Positions 23,109 to 33,005 of a stretch of 64,000 bases of DNA are shown here, in pieces. Positions within the stretch are counted from its first letter, which is position 1. The number at the start of each line of letters is the position of its first letter. The notes below the pieces were generated by a model that was not told where the DNA came from, made no database searches, and saw only the letters and a program-made list of their open reading frames with translations. The translations under genes and the position numbers were made by a program. This stretch comes from Immersiella caudata (lineage: Eukaryota; Ascomycota; Sordariomycetes; Sordariales; Lasiosphaeriaceae), in NCBI GenBank assembly GCA_030512335.1, contig JAULSU010000004.1, forward strand, positions 248,001 to 312,000. Reading direction: 5' to 3'.

Positions 23109-23249
23109 GTTATAGTGGGGTAAATTGCTCTGGGGAACTTGGTACAGGTGACATATACTGTACCGATAAATCGTTAAGCGTAGAGCTGTTCTAGGCAATC
23201 AATTCCATGTTCTAATGGTATAGCCATGCTGCTGTCCGTTTCGCGTTTC

Positions 23250-24690
23250 TTGCCTACTTTCCGAATGGAAGCCTAGTTGCCAAAGTTCTCGCGAGTTGTC
23301 GATGGTTCACCCGCGGCTGGACCTCGCAAGAACCTATCGCGCCTAAAACCCTGATCTTTTTCGATGAGATATAGGCTCCGGTTGGTACTAAAGCGAATCT
23401 GGGTGCTGCGATTGAAGCCGTTACAATATCGACCGCCCCATCCTCAATGGGTCGAAACAGCTGTCTACTATCCCGCTGGAAAAGCGAATGTCTTGGGCGG
23501 CAGGGCGTGAAACAACCAGCATCGAAGATCGAGCGTACAGCCTGCTGGTGATATTCGACATTTACCTGCCTATGATATACGGTGAAGGGTCGAGGGGCTT
23601 TTTTCCGACTGCAAGAAATCCTACGCCGGACCACAGATCTCTCCATATATGCCTGGACTAGACATTCGGCGACATCAGGCGGTGACGCAACAAAAGAGTC
23701 TTCCAGAGTCCGCCGGCTGCAAACAATTGCACCGAGGAGCGTTGCTCAATTTGGTGCAGGCGAGTGCACTGGCGTTCTAACCGAGTCCCCCAGCGATTTT
23801 TGGGGGTGCGGCACAATCACCCTGGGGGACGATCAGTTCGCTTCTAGGGACGAGATTAATCTTACCAACCTGGGAATCAAGATGAGCGCCATAAATGAGA
23901 GCTGGCAGAACTCAATCTACACGATGGACTTACAATGCTATGTTGGGCCTGAAAAACCAACTCGACTGAGTCTCCAAGTCGCCCTCAGGAGGGTCATGGA
24001 CGTTTATTTACGACACCCTCCACACCTCGTGGTAGAGGCAATGGAGCTGGAGAAATTGAGTCAAGCATTGCTCAGTCGATTTATCTCCTCGCCGCAAGTA
24101 GCCAACCACCTGTGCCACTAGGATTAATCAACACCGCCGACCTTGGTATGATCAACTTTACATTGAGGACATACGCAATCGGGTTGTCCTTCCCCCCATA
24201 GAGCTTTCAAGCCGTTCCTCAACGACATTGGGACTATCAAAGTCGCGCAATTTCATTCGGCAAAATTACCAGCTACGTCTGTTTCTTGCGCTTTGCGGTG
24301 CACAGCTTTGCCCTGCCCTCTGCAAGGTCAGGCGCAAGGCCAAGCGGGGAGACGACGCAATTCATAATCACCTACGCCTTGAGAGGGGGTCGGAGACATG
24401 GGACTGGGCTATGTACGGACAAAAGCTTCCACATGAGTGCTATCTCCCAGGGGTGAGGATACTACGATCCCTTCGAAAGCTTTGAGTCATATGGTGCTCT
24501 GGGACATCGGCGCAGCCTGAAGCTTTTTGGGGAAGAGGTGATGGATGTCCGCAAAGCCGAGACGGCGGACTTTGGAAGAAACCACGACTGTACCTTGCCG
24601 GAGTCGACTGATTATAACGGAGGCGTTTACTGCAAATCCATTTGGACTTGGTGAGTTCACCCCAAACTTCATTGTGAGTAGTAACGCTAA
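23250..24690 (+). pseudogene. HET-domain protein of the 'GWT..ELIAP' type, 5'-truncated and frameshifted
   Basis: The pieces in order are CRWFTRGWTSQEPIAPKTLIFFDE, TKANLGAAIEAVT, KRMSWAAGRETTSIEDRAYS (continued in another frame as LLVIFDIYLPMIYGEG), FFRLQEILRRTTDLSIYAW, DDQFASRDEINLTNLGIKM and, at the end, LWKKPRLYLAGVD. These are the core and C-terminus of large HET proteins. The N-terminal VWAD/CIDQ part is missing. The locus begins about 140 bp after repeat copy D, which suggests truncation by that element. Frame changes and stops are numerous. Confidence 0.75.
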
Positions 24691-25724
24691 CTTCTTCAAA
24701 GCAGCGAATAACAACAGAGGGCGGAAAGTAGCTGCAAAGACAAGGAACACAACATTGTCTGTCAGTCGGGTGAACTCTCTCCTTTCGAAACACAGCCAGT
24801 TCTCCGTCACAGGCCCATCCTCCCATCTTCATTGATCTTCAGCACAGTCTTCTCACTGGCCGCAACATCCCACAGCGTCCTTCTCCCTTCAACTCTTGCC
24901 ATCTCGGCCTCCCTGCGGAAGAACAGGGGGCTGGGTTGAGGATTTGATGTAAGTGGAATTAAATGATAGGCAGTCTTCGAGTTTCCGGTTTGCCGTGATA
25001 GCTTGCTACTGCCTGGGAATTTGGAAGATTTATGGGTCTAAATACACAAAAGTCTGCCTGTCTGAAGCTTTGATGTTTTCCATAGCTCGGGGCGTCAGGG
25101 GTTCAGTCGCCATATTCAACGGATGCCGTCGGAAACCACAAGACGGAAGGGATATCACTAATCTAGGCATTGCTTTGCAATCAACTCTCGTTCTCTTCGC
25201 CGACCTGGTAATTCAGCAGCGTGATCATAAGGGATGCAGACCTCTTGGTGTTGTTGCAGTCCTTGGCTATGTGGTTGCGAGCAAGTGCCCTCGCATCGAT
25301 CATTAATCTGATGACAAAACTTTGTCGGTGTTTCACCACGTGTCCTCCCACGCACAATCCAATCATCATAAGGAGCACTGAATGGACATACCTGAAGGCT
25401 AGCGGAAAACAGGGGACTCTACTTCTGACGCAACCCGGGAAGGCATCCTCTTGCTGGGTCGAGTCGCATTGCGATTTCGGGTGCAACCCTTCAGCTGGTG
25501 AGACATATCTGGCACGATTCTAACTGCGAGAGGTCCAAGTTTTCTGAAATCGGCGCTTGGCATCTGCTATTGGCCGAGAGTCAAGCCCCTGATACGCAGT
25601 ATGTCTGGATTCTGGGGGGTGCTGGGGTAGCCAAGCCAATGCGTTTCATCGAAACAAACCACGGACCCGGTTCACGCGAAGATCGACAAACGCTTTAAAT
25701 CTCCCGGAACGCCCCGTTTCTGTT
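24691..25724. other. Interval without a supported gene, end of the decayed block
   Basis: Short ORFs on both strands (24953-25306 plus, 25181-25486 minus) lack domains or splice support. The final 150 bp is the probable promoter of the next gene. Confidence 0.45.
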
Positions 25725-26402
25725 TTGATTCATTCTGCTAGATCGACAAACTCTCCACTGGACATGTCTTTGGACGGCGAGCACCAGCCATTCCTTCCGG
25801 GGACCCCCAGGCGGCCATCGAAAGGGGCAGCCCGAGCTTGTTTTCCCAATCTCATCGTTTTCATCGTCACTTCTCTCCTCTGGCTCTCAGCCATATTCAT
25901 CGCTTTGGATTCTAAAGAAGAATTTCGAGATGGAAGCGCAAACAACGGCGCTGGCCATCGACACAACGTCACGTCAGGAGCCACCCTCCTAACCTGCGGC
26001 AACTCCCAGGCCGAAGCGAGGTCCCTTGGTTGCAAGTACGACCCCTTTCTCAACCATTGGGTACCCCAGCCATGTTACGACGACGAATGGATTGCCGAGT
26101 ATGAGGACGATGGCAGCTGGGGCGCCTTTGCAAACGAGGACCTCACGCATCGGTTGACGACCAAAGAGATGGAGGACAGTGATTTTTACTACACATCCTT
26201 ACGAGATCACATCAACCACTGCGCAAAAATGTGGAATAAGCAGTTTTGGGCTTTGTATGAGGAGCGAAGGGCGCTGGACACCATCATCGCGAGCCCAGGC
26301 CACACGGAGCACTGCGCTCAGTTCCTGGTGGATGCGCTGGACGCCAACGAGACCCAGGCGACGAAGACGTACGTGGGTTTTGCAGGGTGTTGGATCAGAT
26401 AG
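25725..26402 (+). CDS. Single-pass membrane protein with two HxxHC motifs (UstYa/DUF3328-like)
   Basis: One exon, 225 residues from the ATG at 25725 (a second ATG at 25764 is also possible). A basic N-terminus is followed by one membrane helix (about residues 42-62), a type II layout. The lumenal part has CGNSQAEARSLGCKYD, a PQPCYDDEW block, and two HxxHC motifs, HINHC at 162-166 and HTEHC at 193-197, 31 residues apart. The double HxxHC after one TM helix is the signature of UstYa/DUF3328 proteins, copper-type oxidases that cyclise fungal RiPP precursors in the secretory pathway. Overall similarity is distant, so the role is inference. It converges with the PAQR gene, with 26 bp between stop codons. 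Confidence 0.6.
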   Translation: MIHSARSTNSPLDMSLDGEHQPFLPGTPRRPSKGAARACFPNLIVFIVTSLLWLSAIFIALDSKEEFRDGSANNGAGHRHNVTSGATLLTCGNSQAEARSLGCKYDPFLNHWVPQPCYDDEWIAEYEDDGSWGAFANEDLTHRLTTKEMEDSDFYYTSLRDHINHCAKMWNKQFWALYEERRALDTIIASPGHTEHCAQFLVDALDANETQATKTYVGFAGCWIR

Positions 26403-26428
26403 CTATCTCTTTTTGTCATCATCTCAAT

Positions 26429-27471
26429 TCAAACAACAACGCATGTCTCGTTCCGCGCGGACGTCGACGCCTTGATCAAAGTTGCAAAGTGCACACAAGC
26501 AGCCAACACGACGGCGATGTGGAATATCTGGTGACTGCAACCCAAGAGATTGAACTTGTGTGGGAACCAACGTTCAGGAACCTACGAGAAATATCAGCAA
26601 TTTGCGGGAAACCACTCCAAGAGAGACGTGATCCCACCCTCATCGCATAAACCAGCACGCCCACCAGATTGGCAGCCATCATAGCAACCACCAATAAAAG
26701 GGGCATCCGTCTCTTCTGCGTCTCTAGCCCAAACGCAGCTATTCCATGAATGATGAAAATGATACCAGTCAATCCAAGCGAGACGAAAGCCGCAATCTTC
26801 CAGGCGTGGTACTTGGGGGTCCGGAACGCAGAAATGAACGTCATGGCGGCACAGCTGGCGGACGCGCAGGACATGAGCGTCCAGTACACGATTCGGAGGC
26901 GGACATCGCAGAGGAATGAGTAGTAGATCATGGAGATGCCGGCGCCCCACACCAAGATGACGATGCCGAGGTGGTCGAGGTGGTTCATGAAGTCGGAGAC
27001 CTTCGGGCTGTGGTTTTCGAGGGTGTGGAACCTGTTGCGTTGAGAGTTAGGGGATGAGCCAAGTAACAAAGAAAGAAAGTCGGCTTTCATCAGATTCTGG
27101 AGACTTACAATGCAGAGAGCAAGAAGCAAATGGCCACACCCTCGAGAAAAATGCTCACGACGACAGCATCGGCAAGAGGGGGATCGAAGGCGAGGTGGAA
27201 ATAGATGGGGAGCAAGGTGAACACGGCGCCGCCCACGAGGTGCGAATGGATGTTGATCGTCTCATTGTTGAGGCGCCAAGCGCTGGCAATGGAGGCCTGA
27301 ACCGATTCCGAAGATTCACTAAGCGTAAAGATGTCAAAAGAGTGTTTTGCCTGTGTCAGGTGGACAGACAGATGGGATGACATGCCGATATCCAGTCAAA
27401 AGGTAGCGATTGCTCTGTCTCCATTTCGGAAGGTTTTGATATGAAAGCAGACCTTGGGCGTCTGATCCCAT
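26429..27471 (-). CDS. PAQR / haemolysin-III family seven-TM receptor (adiponectin-receptor type)
   Basis: Model: 27471-27386, 27318-27109, 27031-26638, 26581-26429, 280 residues. Family blocks are all present: LPKWRQSNRYLLTGYR, NNETINIHSHLVG, ALFHTLENHS, NHLDHLGI and the C-terminal LLGCSHQIFH with metal-binding-type His residues. The first intron must use a GC donor (CG|GCATGT...CTTAG, 67 bp) to join GYR to ESSESVQASIAS at the family spacing. Without it the protein would start at 27383 and lose the conserved N-terminal block. The other introns are GT-AG (77 and 56 bp). Relatives (yeast Izh proteins) act in zinc/sterol signalling or as ceramidase-like enzymes. Confidence 0.85.
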
Positions 27472-28241
27472 GGGGGGGCAACTTGGAGCGATGGTGGACA
27501 GGGGCAAGTCAAATGTATGTTAGAGAGGAAATACTCCGAGGCAAGAAGGGAAGCAGCGCTTGGGTGCGTGAGCTGACCAGCGCCACGATTTAAAAGTGGT
27601 GTTTCTCCCTTGGTCTTATCACAAAGAGAACGAGAATGAAAAGAGAAAAACGGTGAGAAGGCAATCCCAAGAGTCCCCTTGAGTCCTGTTTGAGGGGCTG
27701 GCTCCATTTTTCGTTTCAAAGGGGGGAACGCTAAAGGAGAAGTTCTTTCTCCCGCGAGTGCGCTAAGTTTTGGGGTGGCATCTTTTCTTTGTTGAACAGG
27801 GACCTGTCCCAGGCTCTTTAGCCGTCCAAAAGTGAGGTGCAAGGGTGGTTGGATCAGTAAATGCACAGTACTTTGTCTTCTGCTTGACTTTTCTGGCGTG
27901 GCTTAGGCCGAGACTGCCGCCACACCTGGTCCACGGCGTTGCCGGGGTGCCTCTTCATTCGCTCGTCGGCTCCATCGCCAATTACCCAATTAGCTAGCTC
28001 ATTTTTTCCGACCTAAAAAGGACTCATGACTCCTTCTGGCGAGGCCGTGGGGTGGAATGGTGAGTGATAAGTGATGGGTGTTTTTTTCATGACCAAGGTC
28101 AAAAAGTGATGATGGGTCTGGTGATGATGATCAGACAGATTTAAACGGCTCCAGTCTCACAAGATGTTGGTCGACTCCCCTTTTCAGATCCATGTCTCAG
28201 CCCACCGCAGACACTCATTGACTTGGGTGGCATGGAGGCAG
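27472..28241. other. Divergent intergenic region
   Basis: It probably contains the promoters of the PAQR gene (minus) and the following plus-strand locus. A 156-codon minus-strand ORF (27396-27866) overlaps the PAQR start and is not supported. A splice-like pair (TG|GTGAGT at 28057 and CCCCTTTTCAG near 28190) might belong to a lost 5' exon of the next gene. Confidence 0.4.
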
Positions 28242-29512
28242 ATGAAATCTGCTAAGCAACTGACTCGAGCCATCTCTCGTCTGGCTGTAAGTCACGTCTA
28301 CCCCCGCTGAGACATTTTGTCAACACTCTGACCTGACCGTCTCCGTCTGGACTAGTTTGGCGGCTCCCTTGGCGCTCGTCAACACGAATGGGCCGACGTT
28401 CACAGCTTCTATGCCGGTATCGGAGGCTTCGTGGTGGACCTGAAGGCCCTCGATGTCGGCATCCGGGAGACGGGATGCCTGGACGACTCGTCGCAGCTGG
28501 TCGTCACACCATACGGCGTTGAACTTCTCATCCGGTGCGGGTATTTGCCAGACGTGGCCAAGAGCGAGATCGAGGACAAGAACAAGGCCGACATCTTTTC
28601 CAAAGCCGTCTGCTGCATCCAGGTCGGCTGGCTGGTGCTCCAGAGTCTCGAGCGGTTCTGCCTCCAGCTTCCGCTATCGCTCCTCGAGGTGCACACGCTG
28701 GCCCATGTGGCATGCGCTCTGGTCCTGTACGGGTTGTGGTGGCACAAGCCCAAGATGATCGTCAATCCCACCCTCATCCCGTCCGCCGACGGCCTCGACC
28801 AGCTGGTGGCATTCATGTTCGTAGCCAGCCAGCTCAGCGCCCCGGACCGCCCCTCCAACGCCGTCATGAAGAAGGTTGCCGAGCCAGAGCTGGCGGCTAT
28901 TTCATCGACGAAAGGGCCGAAACGCCTCACCAAGACGACCCCGGCCGATATTTGCGCCGAAATCTCGCGCGCAAAGCCCTCGATCGCTTTCCCTGTCTAT
29001 CGAGTCACGTCCAGGGTCTCACGCCCAACGCACCATTGGGGTCATACAAGGATTTTGTCACCGATCACGCCAGCAACTGGACGGACCACGGGCTGCTCCG
29101 GGTGCCTGGTGATGGTGCCATGGGCCCTTGTGTCTGGCTGGCGAGCGTCGCGTACGGCGCCATGCACTTTCTCTGCTGGATCAATCGCTTCTTTTTTCCC
29201 TCGGACGCGGAAATGTGGGCTTGGATAGCATCGGCAAGCTATCTCGTTTTCAGCGGCATCCTTTGGGCCATACTTGCCAGTCTGGATCTGGACTGGCAAT
29301 GGGTGGGACGTTTGTGGGCCTGGGACGACCACTTGCGGGGGGCTTCCGGCGCGGCTGCACGGTACTCGTTGATACCGCTAATGGTCTTGGGCGGCGCTCT
29401 CAACGCTGCTGCCCGCCTTTTTCTTCTTGCCGAATCGTTTGCGTCGTTGCGGGCCACCCTGGCCCAGATCTACACATCTCCGCAGTTGTTGGCATCAACA
29501 CCCCACTTGTAA
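28242..29512 (+). pseudogene. Polytopic membrane protein of an expanded uncharacterised fungal family, probably broken
   Basis: Exon 28242-28286 (MKSAKQLTRAISRLA) is joined by a 69-bp GT-AG intron to 28356 onward, which reads HSFYAGIGGFVVD, then KSEIEDKNKADIFSKAV, LQSLERFCLQLPLSLLEVHT, VLYGLWWHKPK. This is the conserved core of a large fungal family of unknown function. The C-terminal TM helices (WIASASYLVFSGILWAILA, LIPLMVLGGALNAAARLFLL) are in another frame. The frame changes near 28.9 kb and no intron signals explain it, so a 1-nt indel is likely. The usual N-terminal signal and first TM segments were not found either. If the frame change is a sequence error, a shortened gene remains possible. 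Confidence 0.6.
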
Positions 29513-29626
29513 GATAGCTAGATGTACGACGAAAGAGGTGGCTTATTAGAGATCATCTCGAAACCGCGCTCAATATCGACAGAAAGCCTCTCCCGGGCTA
29601 ATTTCTCTGCGAGGCCCGCCGCTGCC

Positions 29627-32589
29627 ATGGAAGGGGTGGGCTGGTGGCTGGAGCTCACACGGCGTTGCGTAAAAATCTTGGGCATCATTGCAACTGTGCC
29701 TCTTGCATGCAGCGTCCCTATATTGGCAGCTAGGTAAATTTGATCCTTCCGATCTACGATCAGCTTGGCCTGATATGAGGTGCAATGTCCTGTCAATTTA
29801 CCCACAGGGAGCACACTACGTTCCGGTTCGGCACATCCCGACGGCTACCAAGTCTCCAACCCATCCCCAACACCCTGGAAACAATACAAAGAAGAAACAA
29901 AGAAAGCCGAGAGCCCACATCGACAACCATTTCTTCGACGGTAGCCCATGAGCAAGCTCCACGGGAAAGATGCTGTTCAGCAACACCTCTTCAGCGCTGT
30001 CGCTGAATCCATGTGGCAACCCCACCTTCCAACCGCCCATCTACACTCTTGACAATATCAACGTCGTCAAGTCATTCCGGTCGGATGGAGGAGCAGACGA
30101 AAACAATGTCAGGGTCAATTTTGACGGCACGCTCAACTTCACCTTGAGCGATGTGGCAAACAACTACTCGCTGTCTTGCTCTTGGGGGCAGAGGTCTGAT
30201 CGCGGAGTAGCTCCTCGTGGTTATGGCAAGGATAGGGGGGATTGGGGGTACAACAACTGCGTCGATCCCATCACAGGCGAGGCACCACCGTCCGAGTCTC
30301 GTGTCGCGACGTTGCTGAACCTGGATATTCAAGGGCTGCTGCGGAACCAGTCGCCGCAGTCCCCCGTTCGCATTGCGCAGTATTGGTGGTGTGACACTGC
30401 GAATGGATCTTTCCCGTTGGTGGCCCCGAGGAAACTCGGAATCGCATCTGGCGTTGGAGCTGACATTTCGCAGGGACCCGCCGTATCAAGCCCATGCCGA
30501 GGTCTCTGTGGACGTCACCTGTCCGCAAGTTGGCAGCAGGAATTCCGCGGCGCCCTGCAACGTGACGCAAAAGGTGGCAAGCGCGAAGGCGCAGTGGGTT
30601 CCTCGAGGGACGCTCTTTCCTGGCACGAAGCAGTTGGAACGCCGCTCCACCACCCCGCCTTCGAACAAAGGGATTGACCCGCCTCCGTCTCGGGACTGTT
30701 CCGATGTCTCGCTTTCGTATCCTGACTGGACTATTCAAGAATTGACATACAAGGAGCCGGAATCATGGAGCAACGCCACCGCGACAGCGAGCTTCAACAT
30801 GAGCCTGACCCACCGGCCAACTGGAGTGCGCATGCGCTGTCAATGGGGAGCCGACGTCGGAGTCACAGAAATCTGGACCGCCGTTTCGACCCTGGTCATG
30901 GTCACCCTGTGTAAAACCGAAGGGGCCGACTCGCTGAATAGCAGCAGCTCGCTCAAAGCGATATTTGACACCTCGGCCAAAGAGCTGTCGCTGGAGCAAC
31001 GCTGGAAGTGCGGTGATGCCGCAGGTACATACTCGTGGGTAGTCCCGCGTTCTCTGTCGAAAACGGTATTGTAAAAATTGACAAAGTATGATTCCAGGAC
31101 TGAATTCACCTCGGAAATCGCGTATCCGACTCGCTATGACAACATAGGCCTCCCGCTCTACTGCTCTTCTCGAATCTGCACACTCGACACTCCGTTCCTC
31201 GTCGAAGGCCGCCTCATGTCACCGGTTCAATACTTTACCCCAAAGAAATATCGCGCCCCAGAGGGTCTCGAGAACCCGGGCTGTCTCCGCATATCCCAGT
31301 CATTCTCTCAGTGGTCTTCACCGCTTACCATCTCCCGTTTCCTCTGGCAGGCAACCACAGTGGCTGAAACCACACACTTTGGAGGGGCTAGTAGCGCAAG
31401 TCCAGGTTACCCGATGCCTTACAATCGAACTCTTGTGGCGGTGATCAAAAACGCAGCCACCAACACGGAGGCATCCTGCGCCTTCGACGACGCCGCCCTC
31501 GACGGAGAGACAGACAGGTGGTGGCCCTGCTTCCGCGACCGCCAAACCCAAGACCTGCATCAACGACCCCTTCAACGAACCGTCGAAACCTGGATCCAAT
31601 TCAGTGCAAAGTCAGGACGGCTGCGCGTCAACCAAACGTGGTACTGCAACTCAGAAAACGGAGCATCCACTTACAAGATCACCGGCACAGCGATGCTCCC
31701 CAAAACTCGCGGAACTGGCTCGCCGAGCGGGCTCCTCTGCGGAAACGGGACCAACGCCGTATACGGCGTCGCCTGCCCGCAAAGAATTTGGATTACTGGC
31801 GAATCATGCGACTACACCTACACGGCGCAATGGTGCACGCTCGGTGATCGAGAGGGATACCCCAGTTCACCATGGCAGCAGACCATTCCCATCCAGAGCA
31901 TCGACACCGTGCGTATCCCCGCGGGAGATCTCACCGAGCCAGAGCCCTCCCCGGACGTGTGGAGCTGCACCGTTGCCTCGCTTGGCCGTGGGCCGGTCAA
32001 GTGGACTTTGCAGATGGCCGACTGGGTTGACTTCTTCTCCCTGACTGACTGGTTTGGATGGATCGGCCATCTGACGCCCTACATGAACACCATGTTCTTA
32101 TTCGATCTCAACAGCACCGTGTTTTCTGGGATCCCGACCACGCCAGCCATCAAGGATGGTCTCATCCGCGGCGTCGGCCATTCACTGGAAGAAAATGGAC
32201 CGTTCCTAACACCAGGAATGCAAGTGTTTGACCCGTCGCGGGTATACCGCAATGACAAACTTGACGACTGGTGGGGTCCCGGATGGAAGTTCTACCACGG
32301 ACTAGACTGGGACGTCCGGTTGGATTTGTCGACGGGGTACATGGAGCTGAATCACTCGTGGTACTGCGACGATAAGAACCTTGACACGCCGATTGTTTTT
32401 AATGGGACTTGGAATGGGTATCTCCCGCTGGAGTGCAAGTGGGAGTTCCCGGGGCCGAGAACGGGGGAGATTGTGAGGGAGGGGATGGTGTGTAGGTTTA
32501 AGGGGGGTAAGAGGGAGGTGGTGGTCACGCCGACGGTGACGTCGACGGTGTTGGGGAGGAGGATTCCGGATTTGATTAGGCAGGATTGA
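29627..32589 (+). CDS. Secreted protein of four related Cys/Trp-rich domains
   Basis: Model: 29627-29733, 29981-30415, 30474-31034, 31098-32589, 864 residues. The N-terminus has a signal-type helix (ILGIIATVPLACSVPILAA). The 58-bp and 63-bp introns have branch points (GCTGAC, ATTGAC) and remove an apparent frameshift and a TAA. The first intron (247 bp) is least certain. Four segments of about 200 residues each carry a 'hydrophobic-x-x-x-W-x-C' signature followed by Asp or Asn-rich turns: AQYWWCDTANGSFP, LEQRWKCGDAAGTYS, VNQTWYCNSENGAS and ELNHSWYCDDKN. Each is preceded by a conserved Cys-x-Trp or W..PC strand. I do not recognise an enzyme family; an extracellular beta-sandwich repeat protein is the best guess. 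Many N-glycosylation sequons are present. Confidence 0.7.
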
Positions 32590-33005
32590 GTTGTGGGTGA
32601 GCTTAGCCCGGATTTAGTATGTCTACGCGGTGGTGGGTATCGACTCCCCGTCTGTATGTGCCCAGGCAGCTAGATATGCGAGTTGACCCTCGACTTACCG
32701 CTCATTCATCACGTCTAAATTCACGGGAACTTCCGTCCATGATGGAACCCCTCAGTCAACGCATCTCCCGCTCTGGGTTCAGCCCTATGGTTAAATTGAA
32801 GTCGCCTATGCGAGCCTTCGGGCTTCACCCGGTCTCCTTCAATCACGTATCGACCTCGCTTGGAAGTATGGAGGCAGCCTTCAGTCGCTGATCACTGATG
32901 GTACATGGGCGGGCATACATAACTCTCGAAGTGACAGTCTGCGGTCTTCGGGTCTTACCCCGAGAAACCCATTTCTGTCAGTGACCGAGTACACAGCTTC
33001 CCAAG
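32590..33005. other. Intergenic region
   Basis: 3' flank of the four-domain gene and promoter of the next gene. The 90-codon ORF at 32619-32891 has no support. Confidence 0.45.

Noticed and set aside
27105..27383. PAQR gene start at 27383
   Set aside because: The upstream in-frame block with LPKWRQSNRYLLTGYR is conserved in the family and can be joined by a GC-AG intron.
30400..31080. Apparent frameshift and TAA in the four-domain secreted protein
   Set aside because: Two introns of 58 and 63 bp with good branch points restore one continuous frame of 864 codons.
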